60,000 nucleotides of DNA from Polytrichum commune (taxonomy: Eukaryota > Streptophyta > Polytrichopsida > Polytrichales > Polytrichaceae), in the NCBI GenBank assembly GCA_950295325.1, contig OX485804.1, positions 24,740,001-24,800,000 on the forward strand, given 5' to 3'. Under the pieces are notes generated by a model. The model had not been told where the DNA came from. It searched no databases and saw only the letters and a program-made list of their open reading frames with translations. A program made the position numbers and the translations under genes. Of the stretch, positions 22,740 to 35,443 are shown one piece after another. Position 1 is the first letter of the stretch. Each line of letters opens with the position of its first letter.

Positions 22740-23210
22740 CTTAAGTGTATGTTTCGACTTCCTCAGTTGTGGAGCAACAGGACAACTTGGATTTTGGATT
22801 TTGGAATTTGGAGATTTAGGTTAATCTCCCGTGCTTTCTGGTTTTCTTTTGTCATAAACCCCCATGTGAAGAATGGCAACCTCATGCGGGTATGACCATT
22901 GATCGCACACTTTAAGTGTGAATTCCGATCTTCTCAATTGTGAAGCAACAGGAATTTAGAGATATAGGTTAAACTCCCGCGCTTTCTGGTTTTATTTTGT
23001 CTTAAAACCTCCATGTGAAGCATTGAAGCCCCAGGCTGGTGTGGCTATCGATCCCACATTTAAGTGTATGTTTTGAGCTTCTCAATGGTGGAGCAACAGG
23101 ACGAGTTAGGTTCTGGGATTTGGAGATATAGGTTTATCTCCCGCGTTTTCTGGTTTTCTTTTGCCTTGAACCTCCATTTGAAGCATTGAAGTTCCACATG
23201 CGGGTATATT
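22740..23210 (+). repeat. Three-unit tandem repeat immediately upstream of the PHD-BAH start codon
   Basis: Units begin at about 22740, 22911 and 23059 with TTAAGTGT, and each contains GAGCAACAGG or AAGCAACAGG, then GGAGATATAGGTT-like DNA, CTCCCGCG and TTTCTGGTTTT. Periods are about 171 and 148 bp. The last unit ends about 55 bp before the ATG, so the array occupies the core promoter or 5' leader. Confidence 0.85.
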
Positions 23211-23264
23211 CGTGCATTGTAATCGGACAGCGGAGTAAAAACACAGGAATGAGGTGAGTTTTGG

Positions 23265-26200
23265 ATGAGCAGCGAAGCAGACATGGCGATCGCAACGCCA
23301 GGTCCAGCGGTGGTACCGGTGCCCGAATCGTTGCCCCAGAGTCCGGGTGAAAATAATGTAGCGAACTCGAGCCTCACATTAGGGCAGGACTCGGTTGGTG
23401 GAGACCATTTAGGCGATGGCAAGGTGGAATTAAGAGTTGAGAAAGGGGACGGGGATGATGATGATGTGAAGCCAGCGAAGAGAGTGAAGAGAGGAGATGA
23501 CCAGGAGCAGGTAGAAATGACGTTGAGACAGGTGGCGGAAATTGTGATGGTGTTGGTAGGCATGGCAGCCCTTCGAGCCGACTCTCCGCCTAGCTCTGTA
23601 GAACGCCAGCTAGCTGCAGATGCGTATGATAAATTGGCGTCACTGGTGGAACGTGTTGCTCCTGAGGATTTGGTGTCGAAGCATTCCGTGCAGAGACTGA
23701 TAGAGCAACTTATCTTGCCGTCAAGCCCTGTCAAGCCACCTCCAAAACCTATCACTATTGTAAGACTTGCTCCACCCTTTTTCTTGCTCTTCATTGGACA
23801 GACAGAAGATGAGAGGCCTCTGTTAATGGACTTCTCCAAGTCTTAGGTGTCGTTCATTGTCTTATGTGGATGCCGCATTCGACTTGGATTCATTACACTA
23901 TATCTGTTTTAGTTTAATGCGGCATCAAAATTGGTGTGCCACGTTAATGAGTGGTCTTCGGGACTTGTTACGTAGGACCAAGATGTGACACCCTCTCTAG
24001 TTGCCATCAGGTGATTGCAGGACAATTAATGCGGGTCGATGATGATTAGTGTGGGCCACATTAAAATAGATGTTTAGTGCAGTGTGAGACGAGTTTTATG
24101 TTTCAATCGACCTCAAACCTCTGTGACACATGTGGCTTATGTTGTTTGTCTGGAATATTTTTCACTATCTGATGAGTATCATCAGACAATGAATTTTTTG
24201 CAAACATTGAGTCTCATTGCTAGTCATCTGAATCGAGTTGTCACATCTTACCTACCTGGGTTGCCATTTCAAGTTGATCCTACCACAAAAAGTGGTAACT
24301 TGAAATTTGGTGCTGGTCCGAGCCTTGATGAAAATCTCCTGGGTAACCCTGCATGTTAATATATAGACTAGTTTGACATGATAGGCCTTAGTATTTGACA
24401 TCTTATATTTCGTACTGTGCAGCAACCAACACCCAAACCAGCTCCAAAACCAGCCCCCAAACCAGCCCCCAAACCAGCCGTAAAACCAGCCCCAGCGTCA
24501 AAAGCAACACGGGCTTCAGTAGCTTCAGTAGCTTCAGTACCTGTTGTCCCGGCAGAGATAGCAGAAGCATCAGCAGCAATGGCACTGACACCACCAGCAC
24601 CCTCACAAACACCAGCACCAGCTGCTACAACAGCTCCGGCACCAGCTCCGACATCAAATGCACATAATGCTGGTATGAATTCCGGCTTTGTTTCAGTGAA
24701 AATGGAGTGTATCAACTGTTGATGCGTTTGGAATTTCATTCTACATCACAAACTCTGGATCCATATATCAATATTGACTTCACATTGATTCAATCAGATC
24801 AACTCAACAATTGAATCAATGTCTACCACATAGGGTTGCAATTTTTTAAAAAAAAACTCTTGTTCCAATTTTATTAAATTTCAAGGCCTGAAAGGCTGTT
24901 GAGTAAACACAGAAAACATATTTAATCCTGAAGGGTGTTTGTCAGCACCTACTCATTGTTAAATGCTGGTCTGTTGCATTTTTGAGATGTAACCTACATT
25001 CTAATCTTGTACTGGCTGCTGTAATTGCCTATTTGCTTTTCACACTTACATGTCTCTTCTGCTTTTCTTTTTCTTTGTAATGTCTATGACTGGTAATAGA
25101 TTGTTGTGTTTGTGAAAAGTCCTTCTCTATGAGTCTATTAGAATGCTGAGCTTGGAGGACTGTCAGAGTCTAATATCATATGGTTTCTCTTCCAAGTGAC
25201 GTAATGTTAACCAAAGATTAACATCAAGGAATAGGATGGTGTAATATTTCCTAGTATAAAACTTATTTGGCCTGGTGGTTTACAGATAAGAAATCAACCA
25301 CACCGACAATTGCTGGGAAGTTGAAATCAGCTGGCAGAACAAGTCCATCTAAACCTGAGGCTGTCCCAACTAGCGGTGTGCAACTGGCACCAACTACTGT
25401 GACCATTAAAGGAGGTCAGGCACCAAAGGCCCTTGCGCGCCAACGTGGAGCAAAGGGTTTGATAAATCAGCCTGCAGTAGACCAACAGCTAACGCACCAG
25501 CAGTTAGCCCAAGCAGTAAAGCTCATTGTGAATGATGAACGAGTACTTCCTGCCTTGCCAAGAGGTGCCAGTGCATACATGAACCCTTCAGATGGGTGTA
25601 CTATCTGCATGCTTCCTGTGACTGATACAAACAGTGTCCTGGTTTGTGATGGATGTGAAGCTCCTTTTCACTTACAGTGTCTACAAATGAACAACAGTTC
25701 AGGAACTCCAAAGAGTGACTGGTATTGCCCCAAATGTGTGCTGGCAAGTGCGGGTCGGCCACAGCCCCCAAAGTATGGCCCACTTCGTCGTGGACATGGC
25801 GGGCAGTCTGGACAGAAAGATTCATGGTCTATGCAGGTACTATCAGTGAAAAAAAAACCTAAAAGTAAACAGTAATGTGATCGGGTGGGTATCAACTTCA
25901 GCTTGTAAGTGCTTCATCTGCTCGGGTTCCCCGTTTCCCCCCCCCCCACCCCACCCCAAAGGGGTTCAGATTACAGCGGGGCCTGCACATTTTGGTTATC
26001 AGATTGCTTTCCCAAGATGACAGCAGCACATTCATATGCTCTGTCCGAGAGGTGGAATGTCTGTAGCTTGTACAGAAATCACTGTACAGTTGAGGCTCCT
26101 GAATATACAATCACGTGTAAAGTAATGCTATACACAGTTTGATACTTGAATGAAATTTGGAGGTTTTTCTTACAATTCACATCGTTCTCCATTGTATATA

Positions 26201-29200
26201 ATCGCCTGATTTGCGTGCTGCACATGCAGAGGCTATTACTATCAGTTGTCTTGTTGGGATTTGAACTCACATGTCCTTACCTTCAGTTTGTTGCCTAGAG
26301 TTTGTTCTATATTTGCGTTTGTGTATGGGCAATTAATAAGTGGAATTTGGTTATATGTTCCCATAAGAATCTGAGTTAAGCAGCCCAATAGTGCTTTGGA
26401 TGGTTGTCCACCCTAGCACTCAATTTTGCTTGTGCCTTAACGTGTACAGCATAGTAGGGCAAAGAGTGTACAAATTTTGTATTCACTTGTGGGCTGATGA
26501 GTTCCTTAGGGGAAGGGGAGGTGCCTTGGGTATAATGATGGAAGGTTGATTCCAAAAGGAGGAAGTATCCCTCAAGATTTCATGTTGGCCTGCCGGACCC
26601 TGTGTGGGTCTGGTTGCGGGCCTTGATGTTTTATCCATTGGGTGAAGCCTCACCATTTTTCATGTTAGCCCTCTTGTTTGCATAATGAAAGAAGAATCCA
26701 TTGTAAAGTTGTAGAAAAATAGCATTCACATTTAGAACGAAAATCCTCTGATCAAATGATTTGACATTTGATCCATGCTTCATATCTGTTCTCTTTTTTC
26801 ATTGAATGTTTTGAGCTCTGGCATTTATCCCTGGTTTCGCTGGAGTTTGAACTTAATATGCAAGGGTTTGGTCTCTGGATTGTTTGTCTCCCTTTCTTAG
26901 CCTTTCCTTCCTTGGTTATCAATATTTGTAAGTGTTGTTTACACTTTCCTCACTAAGATTTTTAGTATGAAATTCCTGTCAAGATGGAGGGCTCCTTAAC
27001 AGGAATGTCACACAGGAAGCAATGTTTTTTTGGGTCCTTCTGACACGTATGTGTTCCATGAGAGGCCCCATCATTAAAACTGATATTTCTGTTTGACAAT
27101 CCCTGCACGATTGGAGGGATCCAAACACAGATAGCAATCAATTTTTTCAGCAATTTTGGCTTACCAGGGAGCTGTTTCTGCGCTGTCATGTTGCTCAAGA
27201 CCACCATACCCTCCTTAATTGTGAATGTAGGGTGGCCGTGGAAGCGATACAACCAAGGGGCAAACATCTGGAAAACCACTGTTGCAGCTGAGGAAGCGAG
27301 AAGGGGAAGGAGGTGGGGCCCAGGGCACAAATGAGCCAGCTGCAGTGCAAGCAACATCACCAGCAGTGGAGATTTCAAAGAACCTCGTTGCAGAATCCTC
27401 AGAGCAGAGACTAAATGGTCAAACAAGAGCAACAGCCAGGATGGAAGCCACAGGGGAAGTGAGGGCACAACAAATCATAAATACAGCCCTAGCCCAAGTT
27501 GTAAGTGACCATAAAGGAGCAACTTCTGTTACCCCACCAGAACAAGACACTGAAGCAGGAACAAGCGGGAAGGATGGAAATGGAGATGACAGCATTGTTG
27601 TTGTGGATTGGGTGGGTCCAGTGGTAAACGTGAGTCAAGGTAATGTGTACTATGCTGCATGCTCAGTGGCAGGACTCACCATGCGGCTGCAGGACACTGC
27701 CTTTTTTCGGCCGGAGAATATGGATGTGCCCCCCTATATTGCTAGGCTTCAGGTATCTGGGGTGACCTTATGTCTACTGATTAAAACACCTTGACATGGC
27801 TAAAGGAGCATGTGGTGTAGTGGTATATCAACAATATTTGATAGTGATTATTAACAGTTTATGACTTATAAATATGTGGATTTTGTTTCGTGCAAATAAT
27901 ATATACATGCCTACAAAGTAATATTGGGAAATGAAGTAGTTTGTCTTTGATGTTAGGTTATGAATCTCGAGTCGCAGCAATATGGATTAGAGACATGCGA
28001 GTTTGAGAATGAGCTTTTGAATTTTGAGTTTTGAGGATTAGAGATGGCTTAAGAATTCTGTATGTTCTTGTAGGCTTTGTGGGAGGAAAAGCAGTCAGGT
28101 CAGAAGTGGGTGAAAGTGAATTGGTGCTACTATCCAACTGATCTTCCAGCTGAGATGGGTCGTCCGACAACAAGTGACCCCAAGGAGGTATACTACTATA
28201 TCCTCTTGGAGCAGGCATTGAATTTTGTATGATTAGCTGACTATACAGTCTAGCATAGCAAGGTCCTTAGATAACAATCCAAGATACATCACCCTTCGTG
28301 AGGTATTTACTGGGTTCAGATTTAAAATGAAAAAGGGGCTGAATGGTAGATTATTACATACATTGTTGTTCATGCTGTTCCCTCATTCACATCATTGTTC
28401 GTCACTAAGGCAAGGACACCTCAAAGTATTGAATTTTAGTTTTGAAACTTTGGAAAGTAAGGTAATAGCAGGATAGAAGATTGTTTTTAGGATGATAAGG
28501 TTCACCATTTTGATAAATTTGAGGCTGTAGCTTAACTTTGAAGTGCCTGAATTATCCAATTTAATCCATGCTCCAATTTGAGTGATTATGACCAGTTTGT
28601 GGTCGATTTTTCAATGAGAGAGTAAGGACTGTAGTAGATGGCAGTTCACACTGTATATATTTTGGTTCATTTTCTTGTTAGATTCATTTGAAACTTGGTT
28701 ATGGATCATGGATACGGAGAGTGCTTTCATGGTGGACAAGGTTTCGTGAATGTTCCTGCAACCTGGCTTGTCAGTATCTTTGGAGTAATCTGTGTAATGA
28801 ACTCTACAATTGAACACTGCTAAGGCTTGATGTGTACTCACTTCTTTCTGAGTCCATCTCTCAAAATAGACTTCTGATCATCCTATTTTAAGCTCTTAAA
28901 TGCTTGATCATAGCTTGAAACCAAATGAATGCATCCATCATGAGTGATCTCTCTCAACAATAATAACAACTTTACTGATGAAAGTTAACTATCTCTGTGT
29001 ACATCGTATTGTCTGCACCTTGAGAGTTCCTTCCTGTTAGAAAGTTGTGACTTGAGGCATTGAAAGATTTCTGTGCTTACAAGATACAAAAATTACAGTG
29101 ACATACTGGTTCTTGGTTTTCAAACATACTCCTTTGGAAAGATGAATGCACAAAAATGCAAACTCAATTGCATGATTATACAAACCAAATTTACCAATAG

Positions 29201-30437
29201 ATTTAGCAATTTCATTTGGAATTATGAACCAAGTTCTTCATATAGACAACCGATTTAATTTGAACTTTCAATCAATTTTCACTACATGTTGCGAACAATT
29301 TCATGTCATGTTTGGTATCCATATTCACAATGTTAAAAAATCAATTTCATGAACTATGTAAGTTTATTTCACAAAGAACAATACATCATGTATAAGATTC
29401 TCCTAATCACTCCCCACGACTAGCTCTACCAAAATGAAATTCAAAGTTGACAATACGAAAACCAGAGTGTGAAAAGATTTATGAAATTGTTTTGGAAGAT
29501 TCACGAAGTTGCTAGATGTAAAGATCCACTATCATGAAATTGAGATGTGCCATATGTCAAATCGGTTTAAAAGAATCTTGAACTAATTTGGAAGGTTCAT
29601 GAAATTGGTAGAACACTCGGATAACATTGGTTGGAGGGTTCATGCACTAGCTTGGAACCTCCATGACTTTGAGTTTGCACTTCTTTGAACTCATCTTACC
29701 AAAGGAGTAACTTTCTTACTTTTCATGTTGGTTCTTACCTGACATGCAGGTTTTTGAATCAAATCACAGTGACAACAATTTAGTGGGATCCATCCAAGGT
29801 CCCTGCCTTGTCCTACCGCCTTTGCAATACCGGCAGGAAATTGAACGACGAGCAAAGGAGGGCAGTAAGGAGGATATAGTACCACTTTTCTTGTGCCAGT
29901 GAGTAAACAGGATGAACAACATTTGTATTGCACTCATTTCTCAGATGTAATGTATTGACAATCTTATTATAGGTTAAGTTGGTGTCATAATCAATTGAGA
30001 CGGTGGTCATCATTATAACTATATACTCGTATTTTATCCTAGAGTAGGACAACAGTTCAGTTCAAATCACAATATACTCTGGTGCATTATGAGGGATTAG
30101 TGTTTATTACTTGTGCTATGTTGTGGGGAGCTAGTTTATTTATGAAGGATGGTGTAGTGTTTTGTGTATCCTCTGTCTGACTTCACCTTGTTTCCAGGTT
30201 ACATGATTATTGTTCCAGAATATGCTTCTCAGTCAACTGTTTTTTAATATTGGTTGTCTCTGAGGATGTATGCTGCTGATGGACACTAATTCTTCAAACA
30301 TCCAACATGCAGACATAATAAAGATCATAAGCATCATAAGCAGTCAATTTAATGGGCTAAACTCGGGCTTGTCCTGCAGATGGTTTTATGATGCACCAAG
30401 AGGTTTATTCCGAGCTACCTCTGATGTCACTGCTTGA
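23265..30437 (+). CDS. PHD finger plus BAH domain chromatin protein, 693 residues, seven exons
   Basis: Exons: 23265-23759, 24423-24672, 25286-25836, 27288-27752, 28074-28187, 29750-29898, 30380-30437. All introns are GT-AG, and phases join to 2082 nt ending in TGA. Residues 69-76 (KPAKRVKR) form a likely nuclear signal. A helical segment (about 85-160) precedes a PKPA-repeat linker in exon 2. A Cys4-His-Cys3 PHD finger lies at about 353-399 (CTIC, CDGC, FHLQC, WYCPKC). A BAH domain fills about 550-693 (GNVYYAAC, FFRPENMDVPPYIARLQ, WVKVNWCYYPTDL, DPKEVFESNH, CQWFYD). PHD fingers bind the histone H3 tail and BAH domains bind nucleosomes or methylated histone, so the protein should read chromatin in the nucleus. 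The PHD lacks the tryptophan expected of H3K4me3 readers. The order PHD then BAH is opposite to plant EBS/SHL. Untranslated exons were not mapped. Confidence 0.88.
29129..29707. mobile_element. MITE in intron 5 of the PHD-BAH gene
   Basis: CTCCTTTGGAAAGATGAATG at 29129 is mirrored by the reverse complement of 29671-29707 (CTCCTTTGGTAAGATGAGTT), giving roughly 35-bp imperfect terminal repeats. The left 240 bp recur at 58054-58290. The right end stops about 40 bp before the exon 6 acceptor. No clear target duplication. Confidence 0.6.
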
Positions 30438-30747
30438 GGCGTCTCAAAGATAACAGCAAGATGCCATTGAAGCAGTGTCCTGGAATCCTTGCATCACCTT
30501 GAAGTCAGGTAAAAACGACCTAAAACTCAGTGAAGCCATACTTTGTGCAATCTTAATTGCTCATAGTGCACACCTTTCATTGCATCTCTTTTGAGGAGTG
30601 ATCACGGTTTATAGTCAGAAGTTATGTACATGGCTCTCATGAAGTGTGACCTGCTCATATGGTATACAAAACCATGTGTTTTTCTTGTACTAAGATTCCC
30701 AGCCTCTTGTTGATCTCTCAAGGTAGACTTGCCTAATATGGTTACTT

Positions 30748-31060
30748 ATCTTATTCAAACACCTCTATTTGAGTGGTATGTGGTTTGGTGTGGCTCCAAG
30801 GATGGATATCAAAAACACATGTGTTTAAACGAGATCGGATTGCATGCTTGAAATATGATAACCATTCTAGACTCAATTATCAACATAATCGGGGGTGACT
30901 GACCATTTAATGAGCATGAGAATCTTCACTTTGATAATGAATAACATATTTATATGAGCTCCAAAAACGATGAGAAAAGTGGCTACAGCCTCAATTTGGA
31001 TTTGTTAACCATCTTGTACTGGTGTAGCTTGTGTTTCATTTCATAGGAGAAGTGGGCTAG
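30748..31060 (+). repeat. About 300-bp dispersed repeat, copy 1 of 3
   Basis: Shares ordered blocks with 51750-52062 (direct) and 33339-33611 (inverted): GACTCAATTATCAACATAAT, CTTCACTTTGATAATGAA, TATGAGCTCCAAAAACGATG and GAGAAGTGGGCTAG. It lies about 310 bp after the PHD-BAH stop codon. Confidence 0.7.
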
Positions 31061-32051
31061 TTGGAAAGGATAACCATGCAAGACCCATCTACCGCATTCA
31101 TGATAGTGATGTAATAGGGTTTGGAATTGTGTAAAATAAAAAAATAACAGTATATGTACGGGAATGCAGCAGCCTGAGTGGCCTTTCGCATGTAAGTACT
31201 GTAGTTCCCGAGGGACTTACATGTGCAATTCAATCAGGCCAGCTCATTCCACTGCACTAATACCAGTGCATCCCATGTGATTAAATGCCCTACAAATCAC
31301 CTTGAACCCCTCAAGTCTGTTATGATGTCCACAAATCATCACCATGATGAAGTATCTTCCCTTGTTTTTGCTGGTTGCTGGTATGTGCATGTTTTAGCTG
31401 TCCAGCTAATGGAAATTTCCATATGTTCTTTCTTTGTGATGTTGTCAGGTTGTGAACCAGGTACAGTGGAAGGATAGTGTGCCGGTAGCTGTTATGTGGC
31501 ACTTGAGCATAGGTTCTGTACCATATCTTAGCAAGTAGAAAATTGAAGATACTTGCATAGATTTACATTATTCTTGCTGTTCGCACCACTTGAATTTCCC
31601 TCACCCTATCAACTGGTCAGATAGGTAGGATTTGTAGGCATGCATTGTGGATAAATTCACAATGCTTCGGACATTATTGTAGAGATTGAGAACATTTGAT
31701 TCCTCAATGATTTTAATTTTGAATACATTGCACTTGCAATTCTATACTTTTTGTTTACCAGAAATGAAAATTTTATACACTGCCACCAAAGTGTGTTATG
31801 TTCAATAGAATGCACAGTACCTATTTATGTTACAGTGGTGAATAATTGAATTATCAATTGAAAGTATAAAAATGTAACTCTGAATGGTGCTCACTAATTA
31901 CACATTCAAATGAGCCAGCACATTATAAATGCACATTGTTTGCTAATAGTGTGCGTGATGCTAAATACCATAAACAGGGTGGTATCACAGTATTCTCAAG
32001 AGTTATGACTTAGTGACATCATAGTAATTTTAATATCTCAGGTGTTATGGG

Positions 32052-32573
32052 ACTAAAGGCCCAACCCCACATGGCTTTACCAAATAACCAAAGTCTTTCC
32101 TTAAACTGGGTAAAGCTCTCTCAATTATAGCAGAGGCACCATGCTATCTCGGTGCACCTACAAGAACTTGCTTCATAGATTTTCAAGTAGGTTTTATAGT
32201 TAAGTTGCTTTCACACATGTTCATTGCTTTATTTATCAAGTAATGACATGTTAAATAGTTTGTGTCCCATCCTAGATGTCTTACCATTCATGTATGTTAC
32301 CATCGGTTTTTGTTAATGGAGCTCCTCTTGCCCTCATAACTAAAACTAAAACCAACCAATTAGAAGAAGAGGCAACACTTTTAAAGGTCCAACATTCTTG
32401 CCTCATCTCTAGGTACCAATGGGAGGGTGAGTACTTGAAATTTAAAACCTCCGCTTTTAAACCATGCCAAATCCTTTGCCAACTAGGCTTGGGACTAGAT
32501 AGCGTTGATGGTGTGAAGGCCATGATTTTAGAACAAACTTTTAGGCTTAGCTAAAGTCAGGTGGGAACGGGGC
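32052..32573. mobile_element. Possible MITE with imperfect terminal repeats
   Basis: GGCCCAACCCCACATGGCTT near 32059 is roughly mirrored by the reverse complement of the right end, GCCCCGTTCCCACCTGACTT near 32573. Identity over 25 bp is only about 70 percent, and no clean target duplication is seen. Confidence 0.35.
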
Positions 32574-32989
32574 ATAATGTGAGTACTTTAATATTAAATA
32601 TATTAGCTCTGAATTCATAACACTTTAATTCAGGCTCTGAAATCATTTTAAAATTTGTATATTATACATACTTAAATCAGACTATTCCATCACATTTCTA
32701 ATTAGTGTATTACACTACATTAGTGTAATCCAAAGTAAAGCACATTAGAAATAATAATTAACGTATTACACTACATCCTTGAATTACGCACTACAAGCCA
32801 ATCATTTGTCTGTTGTGACAGCTTGTTAAACAAAAGGCACTTGCATGATTCTCATTCCTGGATTACATGACTCAGGAGCAATAAATGGCTTACATTCGTC
32901 TAAAGAGACTCAAAAGAGACCACCTAACCTATTGTGAGGGCTGACTTCCAGCTCCCAAAAATGTGCATTCTACCTCTACTTAACTTACA

Positions 32990-35410
32990 CTACTTCACAA
33001 TTTCAATTAAAGTCACTCCAGCAAAGACAAGGAACAGTACTCCTCCAACATATGCAATTACCTGTATTCCAATCACAGCACTCATTTTAGACTCGTGTGC
33101 CTTTCATAACTTCCATAAAGAATACGGTAATTATGTGTAGCTGAGACATTGGAGATTTCTTTGAACAGACCCACAAGAACATGGTAAAACCAAAGGTGTA
33201 AATGAATAGAAGACAAATTACCTTCTCTGAGACGTAGTTTCCGAGGAATGCACCACCAAGTACTGCCAGCTGCACACCACACAAGCAAGAATCTGAATCC
33301 TAAGGTAGATGGGTCTTGAATGGTTACTTTTTTCTGACTAGCCCACCCACTTCTTTTAGGTTATGAAAAACGTGATTAGTCCAAGATGCTTAGCAAATCC
33401 AAAACAAGGCCACAGCCACTTTCCTCATAAGTTTTGGAGCTCATATGAATATTGTATTCAATGTCAAAGTGAAGATTCTTGTGTTCATTAAGTGGTCTTA
33501 TAGGTCCCCCTAATTATGTGGACTATTGAACCTAAAATGGTTATCATATTTTGAGTATTCAATCCCATCTCTTATAACACATGTCGTTTTCATATCTGTT
33601 CTTGGAGCCACAACTAATTCAATTAGTATGCATTGTAAAAACATTAATCTTTAGAGGCCTTAAATTAGAATGAAGCGTGTGTAATAGTGCCATCAACAAA
33701 ACCACAAATGGCATGATGTCTTGCCTAGCTTGACACAAATCACAATTCATATATTAGTGAAGGTGTGCTGCACACCAATGACGATGTCGACTTTTTACAT
33801 CGACTGACTTCATAATATATCTTATTTTGAAGATTAAAAATGTCTCATGCCCAGTGGTTTGGTGTGATACACATCGTTGACAACGTTGTAAGTGGCACTG
33901 CAATGAGGTAAAGAGGGATTAAAAGTGGTTTGTTCTTTACAATCTTTACAATGATTGACTTCATAACACAACCTATTTTGAACACCAAAATGTCTCATGT
34001 AGAAAACATTGCCACACACCACTATTTTGAAAGATAGAATTAGTGTTGATAATAGAGTTACTGCAGTCCACACTAATTTGGATGCTTAGAGCTACACTAC
34101 ATATTGTTTTTTATATCATTTACTATTTGGAACTACACAATGCTATAACTAAATATTTTTTATATCTCCTTTTTTGCCAACAAAGGTCAAATTGATTGTT
34201 TGGACATCGTAAAACATTAACATCTTTCATAATAAAAAAATACATAGCAGTAAAAAGATATAGCAATGTGGAACTCCAAATAGTAAGTGAAACTAAATAT
34301 AATATTTAGTGTAGTGTGATCCACACCAATTTGAGATAAATAAGTGTAACAAGAAATTTGGCAACTTGTGAGTCTGGAGTGCTTACCACAGTGGCTGCTC
34401 CATGGCCTGCTATAGCACCAGACACCACTCCCAATGGAGATGAGGCGGCCGCGAGTGCTGAATAGATTATAAAAAATATGAGTAAAATATAGTACCAGCA
34501 AAAGTAACACCATGGAGAAATACGCAACCTACAAGCATACATAAACAAGTGTCACCATGAAAAAGAACTACAGATTCGCATATGTCGACAAAAAGGTGTT
34601 TAATGAGCAAATGAACCACACCCTCAAATCACTTTTGGACAGCCCCCAGCATATCCAATGCGCAAATAACACAAACTTTAAAATTCTGCTACGCCCAATA
34701 TATGGGAAAACCACTGAAAAAGCGTATTTTGGCCACTAACACACCCCAACCCAAACTGTACACTATGCCTATACCATGAAAACAACACAATGGTCACACT
34801 TACAATCCACATGCACTAACCCACACATAAAAGGTCTCCACATAGCCTGACACAATAATACCGTACACCAAATAGTCCACACTCCAATCTAGCAAACACA
34901 CAAGATGCTATACCCTTGTGAATGGCAGAAACCAACACTCCTGATCCCAAGACATCACAATCCCAAAATGGCTAATACAATGCACATGCACCCCCCCCCC
35001 CCAAACCTCCCGGAAGGTAGGAAGTACCCCTACCTTGACGCTTGGTAAAACCTGATAAGGAAGAATGAGCTCCCATTCACGTTGGTGCATATAAAAGCAC
35101 CGATGTTATTTTTTATTTATTTTAACAGCAAAAGTTGGTAACTGCTGCTTCAGAAATTGTTGACACAGACATACACATGAAACGAAGTGGCCATACATAC
35201 AGGACACACCTGGAAAAAGCAGAGTGAAATGGAGCATACCAATGGTTGAAAAGAATGATTTGTCACCCCATTCTGCTACAAAAACAAGAGCAAATGTTGC
35301 AGCGACAGTGCTTACAGCTGCGTCACTTCCAACTCCCGCTATTGCCAATTCAGCCTGTCATGGACACATGTTGTCTTTCATGTCATCTAATTATAATCAA
35401 CAACGTAAAA

Positions 35411-35443
<33 letters not shown>

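Larger units (their letters stand above)
30438..32989. other. Space between the two convergent genes
   Basis: Holds the 3' ends of the PHD-BAH gene (from the left) and of the transporter gene (from the right), a dispersed repeat at 30748-31060 and a possible MITE at 32052-32573. No other gene is seen. Polyadenylation sites were not assigned. Confidence 0.5.

Noticed and set aside
23060-23839. 259-codon minus-strand frame
   Set aside because: Antisense to exon 1 of the PHD-BAH gene. The plus strand has domain continuity and splice sites; this frame has none.
24368-24739. Ala/Gly/Val-rich minus-strand frame of 123 codons
   Set aside because: Antisense of the PKPA-repeat exon 2. The repetitive composition is copied from the sense strand.
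26240-26300. tRNA-like B box (GAGTTCAAATCCC on the minus strand)
   Set aside because: No cloverleaf or A box at the right distance could be formed.
26962-27468. 168-codon minus-strand frame
   Set aside because: Overlaps exon 4 antisense and its intron; no family features.
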